Origin: Metellina segmentata
Lineage: Eukaryota; Arthropoda; Arachnida; Araneae; Tetragnathidae
Assembly (NCBI GenBank): GCA_947359465.1
Contig: OX375881.1
Span: 28,499,742-28,563,741 of the forward strand
Length of the DNA stretch: 64,000 nt
Reading direction: 5' to 3'
Below are positions 1 through 12,024 of the stretch, one piece after another. A program made the position numbers and the translations under genes. The first letter of the stretch is position 1; every line of letters starts with the position of its first letter. The notes under the pieces are model-generated. The model had not been told where the DNA came from and did not search any database. It saw only the letters and a list, made by a program, of their open reading frames with translations.

Positions 1-1043
1 ATAACGATTATAATGGGTGACACACACATAGTTTCTTAACTTTAGTACATTTATTGAAAAAACATCCAAATAGTCCACCAAATAAAATTATATTTAATCT
101 CAAAGGATATTTTTTATTTTAATCACTGACCTCTTTCTCCCCCTAAAATGGTAATGTCAGTCTGATATTCTTTTACGTCTCTTGAATTTTTTCGTCTTCC
201 GTTTTGGCGTAGATTATTCATATTTGGATTTTGCGCCATAAAACCTAAATCTTCCAACCTTTTAATCACATTTATCTTTCACTTCAGCACACTCCCAGAC
301 AATTTGGCGCTCTGGGCTGCTTCCTACTTAGCCTATTAATTTCAGTGGATTTTAAAGTCCTTTTTTATGCTTTTTATTCATTTTCACATTTTGAAATGCC
401 TTTCATTGCAAATTTTGGCCTTTCTTGTTGATTGTTATGCATTAAATGCATCAGTTTACTAATTTAATGTTGATTTAAATGCTTTAAATTACCATTTATA
501 CTCCTGACAATTTTTTGTCTTGAATCACTAATTGCTTGATGTATTTCAAAAATGTTCACTACAATCATAGTTTATGACTTTGCAAATTTAGTTTCTGATT
601 TTGATATTTTTCTATTTTATTTTTTTAATATTTTTATTGTGTTTTGTCTTGCTTTGTCTGTTTTTGCACCGTGCCCATCCACCAACTAACTCAGGCTTTT
701 AATAACACGGCCCTGACGATGTTGCACTTTCTTGATCCTGAATTTTTTTGTTACATAACTGCATACGCAAATCTTTCACTCTTAAGACTTAGAGCTACAC
801 TTACCTTTTTGCTACTTGCGTAAAACTATCCGCGCCCGTTTTCTAATAAAAAATAGACTGTTTTGGTTTCGTGTTAGTGTGTTCCTAAATTAATAATTGT
901 GTTACGTTTTCTACACTTTTTGGATACTATTGTTTCTTTATGAATTAATACGAAATGTAATATAATGTAAAAGGTATTTGAAAGTAATATTAAAAAAATT
1001 CATTTTCAGCTGCATAAAATTCCAAAATCTGTCACCCTAGGCA
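1..1043. other. AT-rich sequence, no gene seen
   Basis: No coding segment, RNA gene or recognisable terminal repeat was found. Confidence 0.5.
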
Positions 1044-1345
1044 GTTAATTAACGTCGCACTGGAGCAACACAACGGGCTTTGGCGACGGTCCGGACGTTC
1101 AATCCCGAAGGGAAAGATCCGAGCACACCTCATTATTTTGAATCAAGGTCATGTGACTAGATCAACATCTGAACTGGCACCCCACCCTCCAAACTTTCCA
1201 CCGAGCCAACGTGAGATTTGTGGTTTAACGACAGATTTAACGTGTACTGTCCCCGCGTTCATGACGGTCTTTGGTTGGACCTAGTTTCGAACTCTCTCAC
1301 CGGTTGATAATTCGTTGTTCTTCCTACTGGGGCTACCGCGGCCCC
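1044..1345 (-). mobile_element. SINE family 1, near full length
   Basis: The minus strand reads as a tRNA-derived head (near 1345), then a conserved body (CCGTGGTTCAAA-type, GGAAAGATCC) to the 3' end TGCGACGTTAATTAA. The same body recurs at 2200, 3325, 11860, 14848, 42792, 52033 and 63750, which defines the family. Confidence 0.8.
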
Positions 1346-1857
1346 TTAAACAAGCATAAAATAATTTTTTTAAATAAATTTCAGCATCTATATAAAGTAT
1401 ATAATAAAGAATTTGAAGTGAGTGAAATGCTTTAAGAGAAAGGTTTCAGTCTCACTGAGCCATCGGAGTAGACGTGCCTCTGATCGTTTTTCGACAAAAA
1501 TTTAAACGTCTCTCTGACCAAGGTTCAGGAGAAACCAGGTCATATCTTCTCCAGTTAATTGTTGACAAACCAAACCACACACGTGAGTTCTGCGACACTA
1601 AATCAGTTGAAATGCCCATGTATACCAGCATGTTTTCTGCTACCATTGAGTACCTCTTAACCCCATATGGTTAGGGGTGTCGCAGATGGGGTTAAGTAAG
1701 CACATCGGATCGGGAAAATTTGCAAACCAACGGTCAGTTCGTTCGAAGAGAGAAAATTCGGGCTTTCAAGATCGGGGAGACATGGAACGTTAAATTGTCT
1801 TCCCAAAAATGTGCGAAATCCTTATTGTTTTTTTAACACCTTCGCATATTCATTCGA

Positions 1858-2010
1858 CAGGGTTGCCGTGACACTATGTTCAACCGCTGCGCTAGTAATC
1901 TGCGAGTGGTAGGCTGCTCAGGTACGACTCCTGTCTTGTGTTTTGCGCAGATTGGCCAAATAGAACATTTGCGACATAAAAGCTAAAAATCAACCAACGA
2001 TATTTTTATT
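1858..2010 (+). mobile_element. SINE family 2 (tRNA-headed)
   Basis: It resembles the copy at 16050: a head with CCGCTGCGCTAGTAATCTGCGAG, a body, and the tail TTGCGACATAAAA. The tail is shared with other 3' fragments in the window. Confidence 0.65.
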
Positions 2011-2199
2011 CGACCAACATTGAAAATTATTTCTCCAAAGCTGTGAAATAAAAGTTTTTGAAATGTGGACATAGGTTAATTGAAGACGTTGAAGAAAATA
2101 GTACATCTTCTAATTAATGTATTGGCTCTTATCTCAGTCTCGGGATGGCTTATTGTAGTGGTTCGGCTTCCCTTTTAAGGAGTTCTCCGTACAAAACGG

Positions 2200-2500
2200 G
2201 ACGTAGCCCGGTTAGAAAAGTAACGAACTTGCAACCCTAAGGTTGTGAGTTTGAATCCAATCATAGACCGTCGTGTACAAAGGGGCTGGTGCACATTAAA
2301 TCTGTCGGGGCCTCAAATGCCCACACGTTGGCGTGGCGTGGAAGTTTGGAAAGTGGGGTGCCAGCACAGGTGTGACGTCGTCATCTGACCGTAGTTCAAA
2401 ATTACGTGGTATTGCCATCGGATCTTTCCCTTCGGTGTTGATCACAGACCGTCGCCAATAGCCCGTTGTGTTGCATAGTGCGACGTTAATTAAATAACTA
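2200..2500 (+). mobile_element. SINE family 1
   Basis: A tRNA-like head (GTAGCCCGGTTAGAAAAG, then B-box-like GAGTTTGAATCC) is followed by the family body and the end GCGACGTTAATTAA. The short ORFs here are antisense noise across the repeat. Confidence 0.78.
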
Positions 2501-3324
2501 CCTACCGTACAAAAAGACGTTAGTATAAATATGATTGTGGAACCGGAAACAAAATGTACATCTTTGTCTGGAAATTGCTGCAAGTGAATGGCTGAGATTA
2601 AAATTAGTATCCGTAGAGAAGTACAACTTTTTATAATATCCATTTTGTGTTCAAAATTAATATTTTTCATCCACTTACAGTTAAAAATTCAATTGAAAGT
2701 TACATTTCTGCCCATCTCTTTCACTTTAACTTTCACACTTTAAGAGCTGTTGATGTGATACTAGCAGCTCTTGCTCAAACTTTCACATCTCCAAGATTCA
2801 TAATTCGTACCCTTTAGCTTTTAACATGATCTAAGAAATTAGGCTATACCATTTTTCTAAAATGTTATTGAAAAAAATACATAAAAATATTCACCGCGAG
2901 ATATAATTGCATCAGCTATCACTTCAAATTTAATTTCTATTTTGTCACCATGTTGGCTTTAAACAGCTATCGTGTGTCTGATAACTTTATTGATATGATG
3001 CTTTATTTTATCTTGGGGTTATTAACTTATTTGTTTAGTTTTTAAGAAGGATCTGCTGCTCTCTTCCTCAAAGAAGATAAGAAATTGAGGTGATTTTCAA
3101 TTTGCATTGTGAAAAAAGTGTTTGCTTCCCGTAATTGTTTTAAGTTTATTTGTATTGAGTAAATATTAACTTTTGCTCCGGAAATGTATAAGATATTAGG
3201 AAGAAGGTTCTCGATTTTTTGCTTCCTGTAACCCTTTTAGATTGTTAACCTCGAGCTGTAGATTATCTTTTCAAATTCTTTGCTTTGAATCTTCCATTCT
3301 CTTAGACTTGAATAGGTAGGTAAA

Positions 3325-3390
3325 TAATTAATTAACGTCGCACTGGAGCAACACAACGGGTTATTGGCGACGATCTCGAATCAATCCCGA
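3325..3390 (-). mobile_element. SINE family 1, 3' fragment
   Basis: Only the terminal part (TTAATTAACGTCGCACTGG read on +) remains, joined directly to a family 2 SINE. Confidence 0.65.
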
Positions 3391-3610
3391 AGTGAAAGTA
3401 GGCGGTGCAGGATCAATTCCTGTGATTTATACTTAGTGTATTTCGCTCTTCTATGTCAGTAAAGTTTACCTTGGCCAAATATGACCATTGTGTCATAAAA
3501 CCTAAAAATAACCATTTAAAACTTTCTTGTATGTATGTATCGACGTTGTCTTGTGTTTGGAGCAGCTTGGTCAAATATGGTCTTTGCGCCATGACGTCCA
3601 ATAAATCATT
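3391..3610 (+). mobile_element. SINE family 2, head-truncated
   Basis: It keeps the B-box-like region (GGATCAATTCCTGTG), the TCAGTAAAGTTTACC body, and two copies of the tail (GGCCAAATATG...GTCATAAAACC and GGTCAAATATGG...GCGCCAT). Confidence 0.65.
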
Positions 3611-5095
3611 GCATCGTGGAACATTTTTCTTGTAATAATGAATTGTTGCAAAAAAAAAATTTCATGACAATTTATTAACAAGAATTCTGAAACTCTATTA
3701 ACTTATTCTGATAAAAATGTATGTCAAAGTAAAAATGTTTTTCTAAAATAAGTTTTGTGGCGGAAAATTTAAATATTTTTCAAATATAAAAATTTTGGAA
3801 TTTGGGAAATCTATTAATAAAATTCCTATCATTTACCTTTTCGATGGTAAGGTCAGCAATTTGATAGAATTTGTAGGCTTTGATCCTTATATAATGCTTT
3901 TTATCTTTGCAAATAATTATACTGCTTACTCGTAATGTAAGTTATTCAATTATTAAGAGTATCTAGACTAATTCTCTAAATGTTTCAAATTATGTAAATT
4001 AACCAGTCTGTTTTCATTGTGAATCTCTTCAATATTTGAAATAGTGTTTCTTGAATTCGAATTTTTTTAAAAGCATGAAGTCATACAGTTTTAATTGCCA
4101 TATAATGTTCGTGGTTCAGTTTTTCTGATATAACTTGTGGATAATGACTGACTTTTGAACAGCAGACAGAAACAGGCTCTTGCAAGAAAGATGATAGTGT
4201 CTATTTTCAAGGCCCCGTAGATTAAAAAAATAAAATCTAACAAGTCAATTTTCTTTAGGTCAAAATATTGTTTTAGGTTCAGTGAAAGGGCTCCACTGCC
4301 TATCTTATGTGTGAATTGCTTACCAATTTTAGGCATTGTCTGAGGTTAAAATATTCAATCATACAAATTTTGTGAATGGAACAAGAGTTTCCAAAGACTT
4401 TAAACTATTTGACAGAACGATTGAACATAAGACAAACAATTTTGAGCACTGTTCTTGACTGGAATATTTGATGTTTTTTTTTAATGGGAAATATTCTATT
4501 CACGTAACGGTTAACGGACAACGAAGAACTGATTGCTGGAATTTTGAGAAGAAATACAGGTGGCAGAACGAACGGAACTTAACAGGCCGTAACTTAACCT
4601 TTGGTGGCCCATTCACACACGTGTTGGTCGCGGAAGAATTTGGAAGACATTTCATCTTTATTATTATTTTTGTTTTCAACGCTTCGAGGCCTGCTCTTTG
4701 AAGTTGGACGGATGCCAGCGGTACAACTCTTCTCTCTTTGAATAACCTTGGAAACGCTACGCACGTGCCTAATGGCGGAGATGCGGCCTAGTTAATAGCG
4801 CTGCCTCGATTATAATCAACTATCCCCAGTGTTATTAAACAGCGCTCTGATAAATGTTATTTACGGAGGGATTTTTTAAAAATAAATTCGTAGTACTCTC
4901 GCTTTGAATGTTTATACACGCAACATGCGGTCGCATGCTGAAAAACAAGCCATGCTTCGAATGGGGAAATTTCAATGGATCTTAGAAAAGGGTTTGTTTT
5001 GTAAAGAGTTGATTGTTTTGATACAATTAAAGTAGGACTCGTCTTCTTATTTCAATTGAAACATGCACTCAGTCCCCACAAAAACGTCCTCTTTG
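3611..5095. other. AT-rich sequence, no gene seen
   Basis: No exon structure or repeat boundary was recognised. Base composition is richer in GC at about 4510-4830, but no coding frame there looks real. Confidence 0.4.
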
Positions 5096-5103
5096 GTTCA
5101 TAC

Positions 5104-5920
5104 TAGGGATGCGACATCGACAATAAAACATCGATGTTTTGAAACATTGATGTCCAAAATTAAAACATCGATGTTGATAAAACATCGTTCCAAAAACATC
5201 GATGTTTTTAACCATCGATGTTTTTAAAATTCAGTGTATTTAAACTTTTTTCCCCATTTCTTAAAACTGGTTTACCTACTAAGGATGCAACATCGACAGC
5301 CAAAACATCGATGTTGATAATGCATGTAATGATGTTGATAATGCACGAATACCCAAACTATCGATGTTTTTCAAATTCAGTGAATTCAAACTTTTTCCCC
5401 ATTTCTTAAAACTGGTTTAGCACCTAGTTATGCTACATCGACAGCAAAACATCGATGTTCAAAATTGAAACATCGATGTTGATAATGCATCGCCCCCAAA
5501 CTTTCGATGTTTTTAAAATTCAGTGCATTTAAACGTTTTACCCCATTTCTTATAACTGGTTTAGCAACTAGTGATGTGACATCAGCTCCAATACATCGAT
5601 GTTTTTTATAAAACATCAATGTTTTTTTATAAAACATCAATGTTTTGAAAACATCGACATCGAAGTCGTATTCCTACTTTTCAGATCCTTCACCTTTGGT
5701 CTAAAAGTATGTTCAATTTGCTGATTATAAAAATTATGCTACTTGGTTATTTTTTAAATTTTTATAACGGTACTTTTTTCATTTAAAAATAAAACATCGA
5801 CAACGTAAAAACATCGACGAGTATAAACATCGAGGTTACAAAAACATCGACCCCAATACATCGATGTTTTTTAAAAAACATCGATGTTTTAAAAACATCG
5901 ACATCGATGTCGCATCCCTA
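5104..5920. mobile_element. hAT-like non-autonomous element built of ATCGAT palindromes
   Basis: Ends are TAGGGATGCGACATCGA and its inverse TGTCGCATCCCTA, flanked by a perfect 8-bp direct repeat GTTCATAC (5096-5103 and 5921-5928), the hAT hallmark. The interior is packed with ACATCGATGT, a self-complementary 10-mer. It also has about three tandem units of roughly 145 bp, marked by TTCAGTG at 5229, 5375 and 5519. It carries no transposase. Confidence 0.85.
5229..5600. repeat. Tandem array of ~145-bp units inside the hAT-like element
   Basis: Three consecutive units share TTCAGTG.ATTTAAAC, CCCCATTTCTTA.AACTGGTTTA and the ACATCGATGTT block, and differ by small substitutions. Confidence 0.7.
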
Positions 5921-5928
5921 GTTCATAC

Positions 5929-6550
5929 TGCTGCACATCACACGTTCACCAAGAAATTAACACATGAATGCCCCATTTACTTTGAAACGGGTTTGGTTTG
6001 TTGCTCTACGGTCGATACGAGTGCTAGTGTTTGACCTGGCTTTTAGCGGAACGGTTTTACCGAGAAAGTATTATCCACTTTAAAATTAGCATACCTGCAT
6101 GGCAGCGTTAATCGATGTTGGATCTGAAGAAGCGCACCCGCCCACTGTTCTGTTTTTACAGTCACGTGTGTTTATGTTCGTAGTTATAATTAGAACCCGA
6201 AGGATAAAAACACATGGTTCTTTTTGCAAGAAATCCAACTTTTTGTTTGCCTTCCATTTTAATCGGAATAGATCGTCCCCTTTCATGTACATCGAGTCAC
6301 CCAACTTGAGGTCCATCAATAGGGCTAGAGCTCACTTTTTTGTTCTAAGTCAGAAGTACTGCCACATCTGTTTCTAGGATTTCGGGACACTGAGAGCTAA
6401 TCTTTGACGATCGCTAAGTAGATTTTTCTAAATTTCGAACGCTACGTAGTTGAGTAGGGTTGGTCGTTTTACGGTCATATTTCGCTACAAGTGTACTAAA
6501 TAACACTTGAAAAAAAAATGGTTAAATTTCTTTATAATACCATTTTGCCA
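5929..6550. other. No gene recognised
   Basis: Overlapping 77-92 codon frames on both strands (6086-6377) have no recognisable motif and are mutual shadows, so they are not called as genes. Confidence 0.4.
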
Positions 6551-6780
6551 GTCGGTATAGGATTCAAGGTGCTGGATTCTGGATTGAAGGTCCCTGGTTC
6601 AAATCCCGTGTGAGATATGAATGACCGTCAATAATGCACACGTGGCGCTATAAACTGGTTATGCTTGGAATATGAGAATGTGTGAGGTGTTTCATGAACA
6701 CATCCTCGTAGCGTATAAATACGCTCTTGTAGTCAGTAATGTAGTACCATTCTCACTACAAAGAGGGAATGCTATAAGAT
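6551..6780 (+). mobile_element. Possible third tRNA-derived SINE
   Basis: TATAGGATTCAAGG with GGTCCCTGGTTCAAATCCCGTG downstream resembles A- and B-box tRNA promoter parts. The body (to about 6780) is seen once only, so it could be a tRNA pseudogene instead. Confidence 0.4.
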
Positions 6781-6870
6781 TTCATTTTTTTATCGTAACT
6801 ATCTAAAAAAGCGGCATATTTGAAGCGAAAATCAATCTAACTTGTTCTTATAGGTTCTGTCTTATTAGTA

Positions 6871-7330
6871 ACTAGCCACTGCGTGGCCAGCACATTCTCT
6901 TCATGGGATCAGGTGTGACCACTGCTCGCTGACGTTCGCCAAACCGCGGTGATTGCTACGTGTTCCCATCTTGTTTGATTCGCAATCGAAATCTACATGC
7001 AACGCCGTGATGGCATCCAAGTGGCTATTATCCACAACGCAAATCAAAACACGCAAAATCGTAAAACATGGCATGCTTCCAAAGACTGACGTCAGCGGTC
7101 GAAAATCGCAAAATTCGTTCCTTCATTGCAAGTTCGGGTGACGTCACAGTCCGAAGGAAAGAAATAATGGTGGAAAAAAAACTAATAAATTAACTTTAAA
7201 ATGTTCTGAGATTAAATTTTAAAATTCGGGCTGAAAACAAAAATTGCAAAAAATTCGGACTACCTGTGTGCCAAATTTCCTTATTGTAAGTGCCATTCGT
7301 CAGGATACTGTGTATTTAGGGACAAACACT
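6871..7330 (-). mobile_element. Non-autonomous Helitron, minus orientation
   Basis: The 3' end is recognised by the hairpin ACTAGCCACTGCGTGGCCAG (3'-terminal CTAG on the minus strand). The other side carries the family body (AAAATTCGG.CTACCTGTGTGCCAAAT) seen in the copies at 13753 and 18480. Confidence 0.6.
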
Positions 7331-7589
7331 TCATTCTATAGTAGTAAAGATCAGTTAGCAAAGAATGACTGTAGAACAGAAAAAAGAACCCCGTAAATAC
7401 CCCGACTTTTGTCTGTTTTTGAGAGGTATAAACAGTAAATCTATATATATATATCAGCCCTTGGCTGTGATTTTCGAGACAATCAAATGAGGAAGGAGTT
7501 GTTCATCAGTAGTTTTCTTTTTCGTAGCAGACTTGTAAATAAGTGTTCGTTTTTCGAAGTTCTTTTTTCTCCCTGTTTATCTCTCCTTA

Positions 7590-7660
7590 TCTAGCGTTTG
7601 GCTCAGCTAATCCATTTTCGATCTTGCGACATAAAACCCAACCAACCTGTTGATTTCTCA
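7590..7660 (+). mobile_element. SINE family 2 tail fragment
   Basis: CTTGCGACATAAAACCCAACCAACC is the shared 3' tail. The upstream part is too degenerate to assign. Confidence 0.45.
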
Positions 7661-8316
7661 TTCCCAATACCCTCTGTGACTGCCTAGTCATAATGTTGTC
7701 TCGATTGCTTATGAAAATGGGTGTAGCTCCAACTGATATCACTTCGCGAACCCACACGTTTCACCTACTTCAGAGTTCATTTCCGAACAAAATGAGGCAG
7801 TTGAAGTGAGTTTCCTTTCGTTGAATTTCACTGAAAAACAAGGGTTGAGGACATCTTATAAACATGGGTCTGTATCGGATGAAATGGTGTGATGACAGAA
7901 ATAGTAGCGTAAAGAACATGACATGGTCTAGCACTGCTGGCCAATGGGGGCGTGCATCAACAACTACAAGACCTTTGGATTTCACCACTGCAACATTTAT
8001 TCTGACATCCTACAGCTTTACAAGATATGTACAGCAAAATTACCTGATATTTTGGGACAAGGGTTCGGCAGAGGTTAGCGAGCTTCTCCTCGCTCTCTCA
8101 GTTCTCAAAAGGTCTCTGGTCTTCCAGCGTTCCAGGTCGCCTTTCAGCTAAAAACCACCTGTCGATGGAATTTTGAGTGTTCTCAAAGAGTCTTGAGATT
8201 TAGGAGATTGTAATGTCAGATGAAGAGGGTTGATGTCAAGTGCCCAGAACTTTATGACCGATGTAATGCCAAATGGAGTACTGTAATAGTACTTCCAGAG
8301 TTAGTTATGGACAGTT

Positions 8317-8567
8317 CTGTGCTCAGATTGCAAAATGTTATTAGTCACTTTTTTTTAATTTTTCGTAACAGCAATTTTAAAATTCAACATGTTGTTCTGT
8401 GGTTTTTGATTTATTACAATTTTTCCACCTTTGTTTTCTCATAAACTGAAACAAAAAGACTTACGACATTTTGCCACCTTCTAAACATTAACAAAAAAGA
8501 CTCCAGGATGGGACTTAGTCAATTTTTTGGGAAAAGTGACTTGTAACATTTTGCCATCTGAGCACAG
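8317..8567. mobile_element. 251-bp MITE with 4-bp target duplication (copy 1)
   Basis: The terminal inverted repeats of about 30 bp begin CTGTGCTCAGAT.GCAAAATG. The flanks are AGTT on both sides. A second copy lies at 19937-20178 with AAAT on both sides. No coding capacity. Confidence 0.8.
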
Positions 8568-8724
8568 AGTTGATCACTTGAAAGTAGTTTAATGATCTCC
8601 AATTTAGGAATTCTTAAATATGTCTGCTTTATCAGATAAGCCGGCTTTAGAGTGGTACAGATCTCTTAGTGGCCTGATCCTCTTTTTGTGTGTCTGTCCA
8701 TTTCTAAATATTGTCTGTTCAGTG

Positions 8725-8800
8725 TCTGGCGCAGCGTAACCAAATATGGCCATATACGCCTTAAAAACCCAACAAACCAACCTTTTACTCCGTAATATGA
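8725..8800 (+). mobile_element. SINE family 2 tail fragment
   Basis: It carries GGCGCAGCGTAACCAAATATGG followed by CTTAAAAACCCAACAAACCAACC, the same tail as other copies. Confidence 0.45.
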
Positions 8801-10256
8801 CTGAGTATCGCCTACAACCTAATTACTGATGTTTTTATTTAAGGCTACCATTTGTTTTGGAATAACTTTTGTAACTTTTTACATACTGTTTTCTCAATAA
8901 ATGACCAATGACTGCTGGTAATGCGGTCTCTTTCTATCACCATAATTTATTCAATTTCTTCGCGCTACATTTCGACGTCAGTGGATATATAAACCCTAAA
9001 CAACCCTTATTTGGATCATAAAATGCAAGATTCATTCATGAACGTCTTCATCCCCGTAGAGCAACTGTTTGATGTGCAATTTGGAGTGGAGGGTATTTTT
9101 ATACTTCTTTTTTTCCCCCGAGGATGCAAATGAAAACGGGGCTACTATCGCTTGTGAACGGTACTGTGCAATGTTGCAAAATTTGTTTCTATTTGAAATT
9201 AATAGATAATATTTGCACGTGTGGCGTCAACAAGATGAAGCAGCATGTCATAAGGATCGTTCTCTCTTTTTGGTTACTTTTATGAACAAATCTACGCTAA
9301 TTGGCGGACAACGATTTGACAGCTTAAGGTACAGCTAAGGTTATTTATGTTCGGAATCCTTTTTTAGAAAAAATGTTAAAATTATACTATTTTTTAAAGG
9401 TAAAACAACTTAGTAAAAGACATTATAAAACAAAATTACTATAATTTGTTAAAAAAATGGCAAAAATATGGACAATTTAGATAAAAAATAACTTAAACGA
9501 AAAACATTGAAACTGAAAAACTTCTGATAGTACATTCGCCTAAAATTTTGCACAAAATCTCCTAAACATATAAGTTAAAACCTGAACTAAAAAGTATGCA
9601 CCGTACTTTTTTAATCGTGAGATATTAAGAATAGTGTAGAAAAAACAATTGTGCTTAAAAAATTTTTCTATACGCCACAACACTGAAATCTGAAGTTTTT
9701 CTCTTGAGATAACTCTAAAAACCTAGTTCAGGCCCTCCAAACCAAATATAAAAATCAGTATACCAATATTCGTTCAAAAATATGTATTATATGTTTAGGT
9801 ATCGTGTTTCTCGTGCAAAAGTTAGCACAAAATCAGAAAAATGCATTTAAAGATTTGAAAACGAATTAAAAAACGGTTGTTAAGATCTATTCAAATTGCT
9901 ATATCTCCTCTTCTAATCACCGTACAGACTAATTAAAAGAGCTTTCTAAAGACAAAAAGGTAATGTTTAGAAAATATATTGAAATAAATTAAATAAGAAA
10001 TTTTAGTCAAATCGACTTGTCACCGTATCGGATATCTTAAGCAAAACATTCGCAAAGAAATTGAACAAACCATCCCGGAAATGTGCTAAAAAATTATGGA
10101 AAATAGCTCGCATTTACAACACTGCCAGAGGCTGTCATTTGGCCGATGTCTTATTGCATAAATAATGTATCAGGGAAATGTTATGGATGAAGAGGTCGTT
10201 CGTGTATTAACCTTGGATTTTCTGGTCCTAAATAACGGCTGTTCTGTTTGTCTATG
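8801..10256. other. AT-rich sequence, no gene seen
   Basis: About 9690-9950 shares phrases (AATGCATTTAAAG, TATATCTC.TCTTCTAAT) with the interior of the MITE at 26844, so an old relative may sit here. No ends were found. Confidence 0.35.
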
Positions 10257-10258
10257 TA

Positions 10259-11561
10259 CAGAGGCTGTTCGCACATTTTTAGACGATTTTGGTTAGCGGT
10301 AATAAAAAATCGTTTGCTGCAAAAGAAATAATTGCAGTTGTACTATGTTTTTAAAAGTCAAAATTATCGTCCGCGGCTTGAGAGGTTTGTTTTTATTCAA
10401 AATGGCGTTTTTAACGAAGCAGTGGTTTGATGGCTATATTTATGCTCTTTCCGAAGAGAAATATTCATATTCCGTTATACAAATACGATGTGAGAGTCAT
10501 GGTTTTGTGATATCTAAAGCGTCGATAAGAAAAATCGTCGACATGAAAGGAAAAAAATGTCAAATTGGAGCCTCAAGTGGGACAAAAATTCCAAACAAGA
10601 ATCCAAGGAAGAAACGGACATCTTCGACTATTGCAAAGGTACGTTGTTTAATGTTTAAAGAAAATCCCCCTAGTCAAAGGACATTTGCAAAATCATTAAA
10701 ATGCTCGGTGTCCACTGTAAACCAAATGATAAACGTTGATTTAAATCTTAAGAAAGCCAAAAAACGCAATGTGCATCGTCTTTCTCCAAAGCATATCGCT
10801 GAACGCAGGACACGCTGCCGAATTCTATATGAAAAACACTTATCCAAAGAAAAATGGAAAAAAATTGTCACAATAGATGAATCATGGGTGTATTTAAATG
10901 ATTGCAGCAAAAAAAAAGAGCCATTTATTATCATTAAAGGGGAGAAAAAAATTTAAGTACATGGTTCACAGAATCGAAAGAAAGTTTTTCTAAGGGATTC
11001 ATGATTGTTGCTGGTTTTTCATATAATTGCAAGTTAAAAATAAAGAGAGTGAGAAAAAATGTGAAGATTAACTCCAAATACTATCAGGAACATATTTTAT
11101 CGCCAATTTTTCTGAATGAAATACCATCGCTTTACCCACAGTGCCATCAATCTATGGAACTCCATCAAGGTAATGTTAGCAGTCAAACATCAAAATCCAC
11201 TGTAAATTTCCTAAAAGAAATGGAACAAAAAACCGGTATCAAGGCCATACCCTTCACTGATATCCCTACTAAATCTCCCGATGCATCACCTATGGATTTT
11301 TGTGCTTTCGGACTTTTATAATCTGCATTATCCAAACGTCGTTCCACAACCCTTACAGGACTTTGGAAAGCTGTACAGGAGGAATGGGATAGAATACCTC
11401 TTCTGACACTTCAAAAGGCATTATTATCCTGGAAATTACGGTGTCGAAAGAAAGTTCAGAATAAGGGCTATCAAATAGAACATTTAAAACACAAGAATTT
11501 TATGTAATTTAGTTTTGTGAATACAATATACATTGTCTAAAAAATGTGTGAACAGCCTCTG
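10259..11561 (+). mobile_element. Mariner-superfamily element, DD41D type, inactivated
   Basis: The inverted ends CAGAGGCTGTTCGCACATTTTTAGAC and (inverse) CAGAGGCTGTTCACACATTTTTTAGAC are flanked by TA on both sides (10257-10258, 11562-11563). The 1.3-kb length and one transposase gene fit a complete but decayed element. Its catalytic spacing of 41 residues is the pattern of the rosa-like DD41D branch. Confidence 0.88.
10402..11506 (+). pseudogene. DD41D mariner transposase, frameshifted
   Basis: The start is taken at ATG 10402 (MAFLTKQWFDGYIYAL) rather than the in-frame ATG at 10345, because the family begins near this motif. Helix-turn-helix-like N-terminal parts are followed by the first catalytic Asp in TIDESW. 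The frame breaks at about 10950-10965, near an A-run, and resumes as WFTESKESFSKGF. The second catalytic Asp (usually DNA) is Gly in HQGN. The third is Asp in SPDASPMDF, 41 residues on. A stop follows CAFGLL, after which related sequence continues (SALSKRR, then QNKGYQIEHLKH) to a stop near 11506. It cannot make an active enzyme. Confidence 0.85.
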
Positions 11562-11859
11562 TATACACTGAGATTGAAAGGAAGCGCGAGAGAATTGAAC
11601 ATAAAAGCGGTCCATAGAGCCCGCATCTTCACCAGAGGCGATTATTTGTAATTAATTGAGTTAACAATATGTAAGAAAATTCGATAAAAATGTTTCATTT
11701 AAAAGTTATTTTAAAACAAAATGGGGATGTGTTTACATAAAACACCCTGCTTAAGAGACAACTACAAATATATAGATAATATGGATATTGAAATGACACA
11801 AAGTAGAATTATTTTCGAAAACACTTTCACGTATGAAGCTACTCTACATTTCGAGCTAG

Positions 11860-12024
11860 GCCGTGGTAGCTCGGTTGGAAAAGTAACGGACTAGCAAAAC
11901 CGGAGAGTTGCGAGTTCGAATTCAATCAAAGACCATCGTGTACAAAGGAGGCTTGATGCATGATAAATCTGTCGGGGACTCAAATGTCCTCTCGTTGGCG
12001 TGGTGTGGAAGTTTGGAAAATGGG
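11860..12024 (+). mobile_element. SINE family 1, 5' half, split by a hAT-like element
   Basis: This is the best-preserved tRNA-like head in the window: A box TAGCTCGGTTGG and B box GAGTTCGAATTC. The SINE body stops at 12024 and continues at 12779-12925 after the inserted element. Confidence 0.82.

Noticed and set aside
5104..5920. CRISPR-like regularly spaced repeats
   Set aside because: The repeats are palindromic 10-mers in a eukaryotic element with an 8-bp target duplication. Spacing is irregular and there are no unique spacers.
6086..6377. Sense and antisense frames of 77-92 codons
   Set aside because: They are mirror images of one stretch with no motif, codon bias or splice support.
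11860..11940. A functional tRNA gene on the + strand
   Set aside because: The A and B boxes are good, but the sequence runs straight into a SINE body that recurs many times, and the acceptor stem does not pair.
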